Source of the DNA: JAEUMD01 sp050250815 | GTDB lineage: Bacteria > Pseudomonadota > Alphaproteobacteria > Rhizobiales > Hyphomicrobiaceae | Length of the DNA: 64,000 nt | Direction: 5' to 3' | Assembly: GCA_050250815.1 (NCBI GenBank) | Contig: JBFWNY010000006.1 | Location: forward strand, 1-64,000 | Shown: positions 16,808-24,864 of the stretch, in pieces | Layout of the letters: every line of letters begins with the position of its first letter | Position numbering within the stretch: the stretch's first letter is position 1 | Translations under genes and position numbers: made by a program | Notes under the pieces: model-generated | What the model saw: only the letters and a program-made list of their open reading frames with translations | What the model was told of the DNA's origin: nothing | Databases searched by the model: none

Positions 16808-18130
16808 CTACCACCCGATTGCCTTGGGCAGCCACGTTGCAATTGACGGGAAGGCGTAGAGCAGCGCAAGGCCGACGAGCTGAACCCCGATGAAGGGCAC
16901 GACGCCGCGGTAGATGTCGGCAGTCGTTACCTCGGGTGGTGCCACGCCCTTCAAGAAGAATAGAGCCCAGCCGAATGGAGGGGTGAGGAAGGACGTTTGC
17001 AGGTTCATCGCCACGAGGATGGAGAGCCATACCATGTCGACCCCAGCAGCATGGAAGATAGGCAAGAAAAGCGGTAGGGCGATATAGGAAATCTCGATCC
17101 ATTCGAGGAAGAACCCCAGGACGAAGAGCACCACCATCAGGGACAGGATCTGCCCTTCGACGCCGCCCGGGATCAGACGGAACATGTCCTGCACGAGATG
17201 CTCGCCGCCGAGGCCGCGGAATGCGAGCCCGAATGGTTGAGCGCAGATCAGAATCAAAAACACCATCGCGGTCGTCGAAAGTGTCGCACGCGAAGCATAG
17301 ATCAAGATGTCGAGGCTGAGGCGCCTGGCGATGAGTGCGAGCACGATCGAGCCGAAGGCGCCAAGCGAGGCCGCCTCAGTCGGAGCCGCAACGCCACCAA
17401 TGATGGAGCCGAGCACCGCGACGACGAGCACAAGAGGGGGAAGCACGACTCTAATTATGCGCACGAGAAGCTCGCGGCGTCCGACCTCGTCCCGCTCCTC
17501 CCTTGGGATTGCCGGCACGCTCGAGGGAGCGAATACCCCGAGCAGCAGAACGTAGGTTACAAAAAGAGACGCCAGCATCAGGCCGGGTATCAGGGCGGCG
17601 GCGAACAGCGTACCGACCGACTCTCCCATGATGTCGGCGAGAAGGATGAGGACGAGGCTCGGCGGGATGATTTGTCCCAGTGTACCCGAGGCGCAGATGG
17701 TGCCGCACGCGACTCCGTGGTCGTAGCCGCGCTTGATGATCGGTCGCAGCGCAATAAGTCCTGCCGTCACGACAGTCGCTCCGACAATGCCTGAGGACGC
17801 CCCCATCAAAACGCCGACAAGGATGATCGCCAGTGCCATGCCGCCTCTCAGTCCGCCCATGGCAAGGCCAATCGTTTCGAGGAGATCCTCCGCGAGTTTG
17901 GATTTCTCGAGCATGACGCCCATGAAGATGAAAAGCGGCAGGGCGAGGAGCGTGTAATTCGTCACCACGCCATAGATGCGCGATGGCAATAGGTTGAAGA
18001 GCCCCGCGCCGAAGCCGATGTAGCCAAACACCAGCCCCGAGACGGCGAGGCCGATGCCAACCGGAATTCCTGTTACGATCAGGGCGAAGAAGCCCGCAAT
18101 CATTGCGACCGCGAGGATCTCATTGACCAT
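16808..18130 (-). CDS. TRAP transporter large permease (second system)
   Basis: A 440-residue multi-helix DctM-type subunit. Family marks are GYIGFGAGLFNLLPSRIYGV, LPLFIFMGVMLEKSKLAEDLL, GASSGIVGATVVTAGLIALR and GTLGQIIPPSLVLILLADIMG in the first half, and WIEISYIALPLFLPIFHA in the second. The ATG at 18130 is preferred over an upstream in-frame start at 18166, which lies inside the small-permease gene. It overlaps the end of that gene by 11 bases. With the genes at 18120 and 18665 it makes a complete tripartite transporter, separate in sequence from the one at 3318-6466. Confidence 0.9.
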   Translation of the reverse strand: MVNEILAVAMIAGFFALIVTGIPVGIGLAVSGLVFGYIGFGAGLFNLLPSRIYGVVTNYTLLALPLFIFMGVMLEKSKLAEDLLETIGLAMGGLRGGMALAIILVGVLMGASSGIVGATVVTAGLIALRPIIKRGYDHGVACGTICASGTLGQIIPPSLVLILLADIMGESVGTLFAAALIPGLMLASLFVTYVLLLGVFAPSSVPAIPREERDEVGRRELLVRIIRVVLPPLVLVVAVLGSIIGGVAAPTEAASLGAFGSIVLALIARRLSLDILIYASRATLSTTAMVFLILICAQPFGLAFRGLGGEHLVQDMFRLIPGGVEGQILSLMVVLFVLGFFLEWIEISYIALPLFLPIFHAAGVDMVWLSILVAMNLQTSFLTPPFGWALFFLKGVAPPEVTTADIYRGVVPFIGVQLVGLALLYAFPSIATWLPKAIGW

Positions 18131-18659
18131 GCTTGGGAGGTTCCTGTTTCCCGCGGGCGGCAGCAAGGCGGCGTAAGGCGCGCACCGTCTCGACGAACCC
18201 TTGCAGCGCGAGCAGCGCGAAGCCGAACGTGATCATCGCCTTCAGCACGAAGCGATAGGGAAGACCGCCGGGATCCGGCGAACCTTCACCGAATGAGAAG
18301 CTCTGAGCGACATAGGCTAGGGACAGCTTGAGAACAATCAGTGCCACGGCGACGGTTAGCAGGCCTGCAACGGCGTCCACCATCGCCTTCGTGCGACGAC
18401 CATAGTTGCCGTAGAGCATGTCGACGCGCACCTCGTCGCCACGGTTGATGCCATACGACATGCCGACGAGAGCGGTGACGGCGAGCAGGTGCCACTCCAT
18501 CTCCTGCATTGCCACCGTGCCCGCGCTGAACAGATAGCGCGCGAGCACGTTGATCGCGACGAGAAGGACGAGGACCAGCACGAGCCAGGACGCGATCCGG
18601 CCGACGAAGCCGACAAACGCGTCGATCACGTCGGCCAGCAACGTCAGCACCCTGGTCAT
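18120..18659 (-). CDS. TRAP transporter small permease (second system)
   Basis: A protein of 179 residues with four predicted helices (IASWLVLVLVLLVAINVLAR, MEWHLLAVTALVGMSYGIN, AVAGLLTVAVALIVLKLSL, FVLKAMITFGFALLALQGFV) and the conserved GDEVRVDMLYGNYGRRTKA loop of DctQ subunits. The ATG at 18659 is 5 bases after the binding-protein stop; a longer frame to 18710 would overlap that gene and is not needed. The C-terminal tail is charged, and the stop overlaps the large-permease start. Confidence 0.88.
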   Translation of the reverse strand: MTRVLTLLADVIDAFVGFVGRIASWLVLVLVLLVAINVLARYLFSAGTVAMQEMEWHLLAVTALVGMSYGINRGDEVRVDMLYGNYGRRTKAMVDAVAGLLTVAVALIVLKLSLAYVAQSFSFGEGSPDPGGLPYRFVLKAMITFGFALLALQGFVETVRALRRLAAARGKQEPPKHGQ

Positions 18660-18664
18660 GCCCG

Positions 18665-19753
18665 TCAGCCGAGTGTGTCGTGGTAGGGCTTCTCGCTGAT
18701 TGCCGCCCACCCACGGTGCTTTGCCCGAAAGGCCATGAATGCCTCATGCACCTTCTTGGTGCGCGGATCCTTTGCCGCCTCAGCCTCCAGAACCGTGAAG
18801 GTCAGCTCCTTCAGCTTGGCCACGACCTCCGGTGGGAGCACCCCGGTTTTAACCCCATGGTTCGTGACGAGATCGGCAAGTGCGTCGGCGTTATTGGCCT
18901 CCGACCACGACAGGCTTTCGACGTTGCATGCCATGGCCGCAACCTTGACCATCTCCTTGAGATCGCCTGGAAGCTTCTCCCAGGCCGCCAGGCTGATCAG
19001 CAGTTCGGTCGTATTGGCCGGCTCGTGCCATCCCGTCGTGTAGTAGTACTTGGCTGCATTATGCAGCCCGAGGCGGCGATCCTGGAAGGGCCCGACGAAC
19101 TCCGCCGCGTCGATGACGCCGCGTTCGAGAGCCGGAAAGATCTCGCCTCCGGGCAAGAGTTTCACATCGACGCCGAGTTCCTTGTAGACCTTGCCGGCAA
19201 GGCCCGGGATGCGCATCTTCAAGCCTTTGAAGTCATCGATCGACGTGATCGGCTTGCGGAACCAACCGGTCATCTGCAGGCCGGTGTTGCCGAGCGGGAA
19301 TGCAATCAATCCCAGGGGCTTGTAGAGCTCGTGCCAAAGATCGAGGCCGCCGCCCTGATAGAGCCACGCGTTCATGCCCTGCGCGTTCAGGCCGAAGGGC
19401 ACGGTCGTGAAATACTGTGCTGCCGAAAGCTTGCCTGCCCAGAAATAGGCGTTCGCAGCATTCATCTCGACGGTACCTGCTTGGACCGCATCGAAGCCCT
19501 CGAGTGCGGGGATCAACTCACCCGCCGCATAGTGCTGGATCTTCAGCCTTCCGCCGGACATCACCTCGACTTTCTTGCAGAAGTCCGTCGGGCTTCCCGG
19601 TCCTGCAACGTAGAACGGCGCGTTAGGCGGGTAGGCGTTGGTCATCTTGAATGAAAAGGCTTCCTGCGCCTTGACCACGGCCGGCGCGGCGACGACGGCA
19701 CTCGTGCCGGCCGCAGCGAGACCAGCAGTCTTGAGGAATTGACGCCTTTTCAT
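18665..19753 (-). CDS. TRAP solute-binding protein with Tat-type signal (second system)
   Basis: A periplasmic DctP-type protein of 362 residues. The N-terminus MKRRQFLKTAGLAAAG carries a twin-arginine export motif, so it is probably folded before export, unlike the first system's Sec-type protein. Characteristic segments are KKVEVMSGGRLKIQHYAAGE, the ligand-contact region FKGLKMRIPGLAGKVYKELG and GGEIFPALERGVIDAAEFVGP. This places it near the TakP-like group that binds keto acids or similar carboxylates. GGAG lies 8 bases before the ATG at 19753. The frame continues open far upstream (to about 20497), but that extension lacks a signal peptide. Divergent from the gamma-glutamyltransferase gene at 20042. 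Confidence 0.9.
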   Translation of the reverse strand: MKRRQFLKTAGLAAAGTSAVVAAPAVVKAQEAFSFKMTNAYPPNAPFYVAGPGSPTDFCKKVEVMSGGRLKIQHYAAGELIPALEGFDAVQAGTVEMNAANAYFWAGKLSAAQYFTTVPFGLNAQGMNAWLYQGGGLDLWHELYKPLGLIAFPLGNTGLQMTGWFRKPITSIDDFKGLKMRIPGLAGKVYKELGVDVKLLPGGEIFPALERGVIDAAEFVGPFQDRRLGLHNAAKYYYTTGWHEPANTTELLISLAAWEKLPGDLKEMVKVAAMACNVESLSWSEANNADALADLVTNHGVKTGVLPPEVVAKLKELTFTVLEAEAAKDPRTKKVHEAFMAFRAKHRGWAAISEKPYHDTLG

Positions 19754-20041
19754 CCGATGCTCTCCATCATGTCTTGTTGCGTGCGTTATGGCGCGGGGCT
19801 TGCTCATGCTTAAGAGAAAGCAACTGGCATGCCAGAGCGTTAACGATTGAGAATCCCCTAAACCGGTCGAACAACGATGACGGAGTGAGCCGAGAAAGCG
19901 TGCAGCGTGCACGATCCGTAAGCATGCCGGCGTGCCGTTGCGCGGCCCTGCCGGACCGCGGATAGTCACGCTTCCCGACGCGCCGCAGCCCGTCCAGCGA
20001 CTGCCGGCGACCTCCGTGCGCTCACCACAAAGAAAGGCAGG

Positions 20042-21631
20042 ATGATGCTTCGCGCCCGCACGTGTCTTGGCGGTATGGTCACAGCTCCGCATCATCTGGC
20101 AGCGGAAGCCGGCGCGAACGTCCTGCGCGAAGGCGGCAACGCGATCGAGGCGATGGTTGCGGCTGCGGCCACCATTGCCGTCGTCTATCCGCACATGAAC
20201 TCGATCGGTGGCGACGGCTTCTGGATCATTGCGCGGCCGGGCGAGGCTCCCGTCGGAATCCGCGCCTGCGGGCAGGCAGCGGCCCTGGCGACGCTCGGGC
20301 TTTACGCCGGTCACGGTTTCCGCGAGGCGATCCCGACGCGAGGTCCGCTTGCCGCCCTCACCGTCGCCGGTGCGGTCGGAGGCTGGGACGTCGCTCTGCG
20401 TATGGCGGCTGAAGCAGGTGGACGCCTGCCCGTTGCGCGCCTGCTTGCCGAAGCGATCCAACACGCACACCAGGGCGTTCCGGTCACTGCCTCGCAAGAG
20501 CGGCTTACTGCCGAAAAGTGGTCGGAGCTTTTCGACGTGTCGGGTTTTGCCGAAACGTTCGCCCCATCGGGTCCACCGGCAACCGGCTCGGTCCTGCGCC
20601 AGGATGCATTGGGCGCGACGTTGGCTCAGCTCGCCCAGTCGGGCCTGGACGACTTCTACCGCGGCGATCTCGCACGTAGCCTCGCACGCGGCCTGGAATC
20701 CGCTGGAAGTCCGCTACGGCTTTCGGATCTTGAAAGCTATCGGGCAAAGCGGGTTGAGCCTGCTCACGTACGGCTCGCGTGCGGCGACGTGTTCAACATG
20801 GTGCCACCGACGCAGGGCGCTTCTTCGTTGATGATCCTGGCCCTGTTCGACAAGCTGGGTGTCACGACTGCCGAGGGCTTTGCGCATGTTCACGGGCTCG
20901 TCGAAGCAACAAAGCGCGCGTTCATTCTCCGCAACGCGCACCTCGGAGATCCCGACCGCATGGGCGAGATCTGGCGAAGCTGGCTCCTGCCGGCGACGAT
21001 TGAGGCGGAAGCGAAACGGATCGACAGGCACCGTGCCGCACCCTGGCCGCACATCGCGGTCCCTGGCGACACGATCTGGATGGGAGCGGCCGACAGCACC
21101 GGGATCGTTGTCAGCTACATTCAGAGCATCTTCTGGGAGTTCGGCTCGGGCGTGGTGCCCGCCGGCACCGGCGTCGTCTGGCAGAATCGCGGCGCAGGCT
21201 TTTCGCTCGCTCCGGGCTGCAATGAACTCGGCCCCGGCCGCCTGCCCTTCCATACGCTCAATCCGGGGCTTGCCCGCCTCGCAGATGGCCGCACGCTCGC
21301 TTACGGCACAATGGGCGGAGAAGGCCAGCCACAAACCCAGGCAGCGATCTTCACCCGGCACGTGCTGTTCGGGCAGGACATGCAGGCGGCCGTGACGGCA
21401 CCGCGATGGCTGCTGGGCCGCACATGGGGCCAAGCTTCAACTAATCTCAAGGTCGAGAGCCGCATCTCAGCCGACCTCGTCGCAGCACTGCGCGCGGCCG
21501 GTCACGACGTCGAGGTAATCGAGCCGTTCAGCGACACGATGGGACATGCGGGTATGGTCGCAGTCGATAGGGCCGGCGTCATGTCGGGCGCGACCGACCC
21601 GCGGGCCGACGGATGCTGCGCATCGCTGTGA
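20042..21631 (+). CDS. Gamma-glutamyltransferase family enzyme (oxamate amidohydrolase-like)
   Basis: A protein of 529 residues of the Ntn-hydrolase gamma-glutamyltransferase superfamily, made as a precursor that cuts itself before a Thr to give two subunits. The N-terminus has MVTAPHHLAAEAGANVLREG and GGNAIEAMVAAAATIAVVYP. The probable nucleophile is the Thr of PGDTIWMGAADSTG near residue 344, followed by VVSYIQSIFWEFGSG. There is no signal peptide, unlike classical periplasmic Ggt. Overall resemblance is closer to the HpxW-like amidohydrolase branch acting on small amides. The divergent TRAP system at 16808-19753 may import its substrate. Exact substrate is not determined. Confidence 0.82.
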   Translation: MMLRARTCLGGMVTAPHHLAAEAGANVLREGGNAIEAMVAAAATIAVVYPHMNSIGGDGFWIIARPGEAPVGIRACGQAAALATLGLYAGHGFREAIPTRGPLAALTVAGAVGGWDVALRMAAEAGGRLPVARLLAEAIQHAHQGVPVTASQERLTAEKWSELFDVSGFAETFAPSGPPATGSVLRQDALGATLAQLAQSGLDDFYRGDLARSLARGLESAGSPLRLSDLESYRAKRVEPAHVRLACGDVFNMVPPTQGASSLMILALFDKLGVTTAEGFAHVHGLVEATKRAFILRNAHLGDPDRMGEIWRSWLLPATIEAEAKRIDRHRAAPWPHIAVPGDTIWMGAADSTGIVVSYIQSIFWEFGSGVVPAGTGVVWQNRGAGFSLAPGCNELGPGRLPFHTLNPGLARLADGRTLAYGTMGGEGQPQTQAAIFTRHVLFGQDMQAAVTAPRWLLGRTWGQASTNLKVESRISADLVAALRAAGHDVEVIEPFSDTMGHAGMVAVDRAGVMSGATDPRADGCCASL

Positions 21632-22077
21632 CGACAGAGGCGTGGTTCATTGCTCTTGTCAAAGCTAAGGATAAGATCGCCATGTTGGCGCATGGCATCC
21701 CGGTTTTGACCTTAATTCTTCCGTGACGTGGTTACCAGTCGACGCGCCTGACCCCAAGCTGCCCTGAGCTGTTGCAGCATCGATGGGACAACGTCGAACG
21801 CCCCGTAGAGAGACCGGAAGTCGAACGTCAATGCTAGGTAGGCTCAGAAGTCGATCGACTCCCCGTCAGGATACCACCATCAAGCCGACAACCAAACCCA
21901 GCGGTTTATGGACTACCGCCGCATAGTCACACGCTTCGACCGCAACGTGAAGAATTCCTAGGCAACCATCTGCCTTACCGCCGTCGCCATATGGTGGTGC
22001 CAAAGAGTCCGGACCCTAGCCATGACCTGACAAGTCTTCACTCGTAAGTCAGTTCCATGCGCTCGGCTTTGACGGCT
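21632..22077. other. Intergenic region with an IS5-type transposase relic
   Basis: A 446-base stretch without an intact gene. The only recognisable content is the decayed transposase tail at about 21890-22030. The remainder shows no promoter, RNA or repeat that I can support. It separates the gamma-glutamyltransferase gene from the convergent porin gene. Confidence 0.6.
21890..22030 (+). pseudogene. C-terminal relic of an IS5-family transposase
   Basis: In one frame the DNA reads NQTQRFMDYRRIVTRFDRN, then VKNS, a TAG stop at 21958-21960, and then ATICLTAVAIWWCQRV up to a TGA at 22030. The pattern YRRI.TRFDRN.KNFLA.I.L.A..IWW is the usual last about 35 residues of IS5-family transposases. The internal stop and the absence of the DDE core upstream show it is a dead fragment. 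Inverted repeats could not be identified. Confidence 0.65.
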
Positions 22078-23367
22078 TCACAAATTTACGTTCAAGCGAA
22101 GGCCCAAGACGGATTGCCAGTCTCTGGCTTTATCGGCCGGACGCAGCACCTGGCCGTCAATGCTAAGCGATGTCGACGGCGTCAGGGCAAAACTGTAGAA
22201 GGCCTCGTATCCTCTCTCACCTGTCAGATCGACAATGCCGGCTAGCGAGTTTTCCAGGGTACCAGACAAATCCACGACGAAACCGCCGATGCCCCATTTG
22301 TCACTCGGTCTGGAATCAAACGGCCCTGTACCACCGAGACCGAAGGCCAAGGCAAGCGCGACGGGATTTGGATTGGCGTCTGAGAACTCGACCTTGCCGA
22401 ACAATCCCCAACCGCGCTTCGGATCAATCGGATCGACGTAGAGGTACTGATCGAACGAGTAAAAGAGCGACCAAGTCCTGTCTAAAACCCCCGGTGCTAT
22501 GCCGCCGCCCGGCAGGATGACGGCTTCGTTGATGTCGAGCGATGTCCGCTTCCGGCTTGACCAGGTAACGTTGATGACGTGGTTGCCCGGCAAACCAAAA
22601 AAGTTCGTTGGGAAGTCGACCTCCGCCAGCATGTTGACGCCGTTGTCGAACAAAGTATCGAGGCCCCAGCGGGTGGCGGTGAGGTTTGAATCCTGCACCA
22701 AGTATTTCAACCATGTACCGCGGTCCCGCGGCCCGCTTGATGGAATAATGTTCCAATTGATTCCTGCCATCCATGCCGTGTACGCAATGCTGCCGGCAAC
22801 AGCAGGTTTGGCCACGAAGGCCGTATGCTCGAATTTGGTCAGGCCTCGGCCGTCCATGAATTCGTTTTGGAAGCCGTAGAGCGGGGTGAACTTGCCGACA
22901 TAGACACTGACGCCGTTTCCGAGCTGCTGCGTTGCCCTGAACCGCGTCATCCCCCAGACACTGTCACCTGCCTCAATCACACTCATGGCGAAGTTGGGCG
23001 GAATCACAGTTCCGGCGTGGCTGTTGATCGTCCTTCCGTAGTGCCCTTCAAGCGCAACATCAATGGCGAAACCTTTGATGAAGTTGGCGCGTGTACCGTC
23101 AAAGGTCAGAACAGCATCGACATGACCGCCTGAAAGCGGACCGGTTGGATTGTCGCCGGTGACGACACTTTCGAGAAAGTATGTCCAGGTCGCCTTGACG
23201 CTGATGCCTCGGTCTTCGAGAGATGTGCGCACCCCGCCCCAATCGCCGGTCAGTCGACTACGTTCGAGAATACTGCCTTCGGCCGCGACGGGAGCAGAAC
23301 CTGACGTCGCGAGCAGAACCAGCCCGAACAAGCCGAAAGACAAGCCCCCCCAATTTAAGCGTCGCAT
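22078..23367 (-). CDS. OprB-like carbohydrate-selective porin
   Basis: An outer-membrane protein of 429 residues. A signal peptide is present (LFGLVLLATSGSAPVAA|EG), followed by the OprB opening RLTGDWGGVRTSLEDRGISV and alternating beta strands throughout, ending LGLRLNVNL, an expected barrel C-terminus. ATG 23367 has GGAG 8 bases upstream; the in-frame start at 23415 adds residues before the signal. OprB porins let sugars and similar small solutes cross the outer membrane. There is no sugar transporter beside it, so its cargo cannot be told from context. It faces the IS5 relic and lies downstream of an unlinked amidohydrolase gene. Confidence 0.85.
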   Translation of the reverse strand: MRRLNWGGLSFGLFGLVLLATSGSAPVAAEGSILERSRLTGDWGGVRTSLEDRGISVKATWTYFLESVVTGDNPTGPLSGGHVDAVLTFDGTRANFIKGFAIDVALEGHYGRTINSHAGTVIPPNFAMSVIEAGDSVWGMTRFRATQQLGNGVSVYVGKFTPLYGFQNEFMDGRGLTKFEHTAFVAKPAVAGSIAYTAWMAGINWNIIPSSGPRDRGTWLKYLVQDSNLTATRWGLDTLFDNGVNMLAEVDFPTNFFGLPGNHVINVTWSSRKRTSLDINEAVILPGGGIAPGVLDRTWSLFYSFDQYLYVDPIDPKRGWGLFGKVEFSDANPNPVALALAFGLGGTGPFDSRPSDKWGIGGFVVDLSGTLENSLAGIVDLTGERGYEAFYSFALTPSTSLSIDGQVLRPADKARDWQSVLGLRLNVNL

Positions 23368-23605
23368 CACGTCGGCTCCGGTTTGCTCTCCCCGCATATG
23401 CGGCTCGCGCCTCAAACGAGGCTAGCTAACTTCAATTACGCTGGTCCCAGGCGATCTAAACTGGCCCTAGCCCCTCCAAGAACCTGCACATATCCCACAA
23501 CTCATCCCCGAACGGGTTGAATGGCGATTCACTCTGACGGCTCGCGCGAGCCGGATGACGGCGCGCGCGTTGTCGCAAGCGGACCCCCTGCGTGTCGATT
23601 GACGA

Positions 23606-24862
23606 CTAATTGATCGCGTTCTTGTAGATCTTCCCGTCTTTCATGATGACGGCGAAGTTCTTGTCCGGATCGGCGACTAGATCGAGGTTCTCCAGCGGGT
23701 TGCCGTTCACCAGGATCAGGTCGGCATAGGCGCCCTCCTTGATGACACCAAGGGGTCCCTCCCGATAGGGATGTCGCGGTCCCGCCATTGCCATGAGTTC
23801 GGCATTGTCTGAGGTTGCCATCTTCAACGCCTCGTAGGGCGTGAACCACTTCGCCAGCTTGCTCAGGAGCTTGCCCTGCTTCGCGGCCGAGGCGGGATCC
23901 ATCAATGAATCGGTTCCAAACCCAATCTTGACGCCGATTTCCTTGGCGAGGGCGTAGACTTGTTCAGTACCCGCCGTCGCCATCCGAAATTTCTTGTTGG
24001 AGTCTTCGCTTGGGAAGACCATGCGGTCTTCATCATCCAGAATTGGTTGAGTGCTCAGCCAAACGCCGTTCTTCTTCATCAGTTCGAGTGTGTCACGGCC
24101 GATAAGCATTCCATGCTCAATGGTCTTGATGCCGGCTTCCACGGCCATCTGCACAGCCTCGTCCGTAAAGACATGGGCTGCGACGTAGCTGTTGTAGCTT
24201 TTGGCGACGTCGACCGCGGCCTTCATTTCTTCAAGCGAGTACTGGCGCACGTCGAGCGGGTCAAAGATCGACGCCACGCCACCGCCGGCCGCGATCTTGA
24301 GCTGACTGGCCCCCATTCGGAAAACTTCGCGGGCACGCCGCTGAACTTCGGGCACCCCGTCGGCGACAACGAAGAAGGAGTTACGGCTCCAGTAATCGAT
24401 TGGCTCGTCCGATGGAAGAGAACTGGGAAGGCGATAGTCATAATGCCCACCGGTCTGACTGAGCGGAGGACCTGCCACCAGCATGCGCGGGCCGGGAATG
24501 ACGCCAGAGTCGATCAACTTCTTGATGGCAAAGCTGTTCCCCCCGATGTCGCGCACGGTGGTGAACCCCCGCATCAATGTCCGCTCTGCGGCCGGAACCG
24601 CGCGGGCCGCGACCTCGTAGACATCGCCGGTGAGAATTGTCATCTGCGGAACCTCGGCCATTGTCATGTGCCAATGGACGTCGGTCAAACCCGGCATAAG
24701 CGTGCGGCCGGCGCAGTCTATGACTGTTGTGGTCTCATTTCCTTTTAGATCGGCACCGCCAACGGACTTGATGAGGTTGCCTTCGACTATCTGCCTCAGC
24801 CCAGCGAGCGTCTGGTCCGCACGTAACAGATGAGAAAATGTGGGTGGCCTTGCGGGCGTCAA
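23606..24862 (-). CDS. Metal-dependent amidohydrolase, probably 5'-truncated
   Basis: A TIM-barrel hydrolase of the imidazolonepropionase/Xaa-Pro dipeptidase-like amidohydrolase group. Metal-site marks are present: PGLTDVHWHM (HxH), ASQLKIAAGGG (Lys), AAHVFTDEA, TIEHGMLIG and GFGTDSLMDP (Asp). Only a TTG at 24862 is available as a start, without a convincing ribosome binding site. The first 30 residues lack the signal peptide normal in this branch, and the beta-strand before VEGNLIKSVG is poor. The gene starts 2 bases after the exporter stop codon and is thus part of the same transcript. Either the 5' end was lost when it was joined to this operon, or it is a cytoplasmic variant. A peptidase-like role is only inferred. 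Confidence 0.75.
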   Translation of the reverse strand: MTPARPPTFSHLLRADQTLAGLRQIVEGNLIKSVGGADLKGNETTTVIDCAGRTLMPGLTDVHWHMTMAEVPQMTILTGDVYEVAARAVPAAERTLMRGFTTVRDIGGNSFAIKKLIDSGVIPGPRMLVAGPPLSQTGGHYDYRLPSSLPSDEPIDYWSRNSFFVVADGVPEVQRRAREVFRMGASQLKIAAGGGVASIFDPLDVRQYSLEEMKAAVDVAKSYNSYVAAHVFTDEAVQMAVEAGIKTIEHGMLIGRDTLELMKKNGVWLSTQPILDDEDRMVFPSEDSNKKFRMATAGTEQVYALAKEIGVKIGFGTDSLMDPASAAKQGKLLSKLAKWFTPYEALKMATSDNAELMAMAGPRHPYREGPLGVIKEGAYADLILVNGNPLENLDLVADPDKNFAVIMKDGKIYKNAIN

Positions 24863-24864
24863 GT

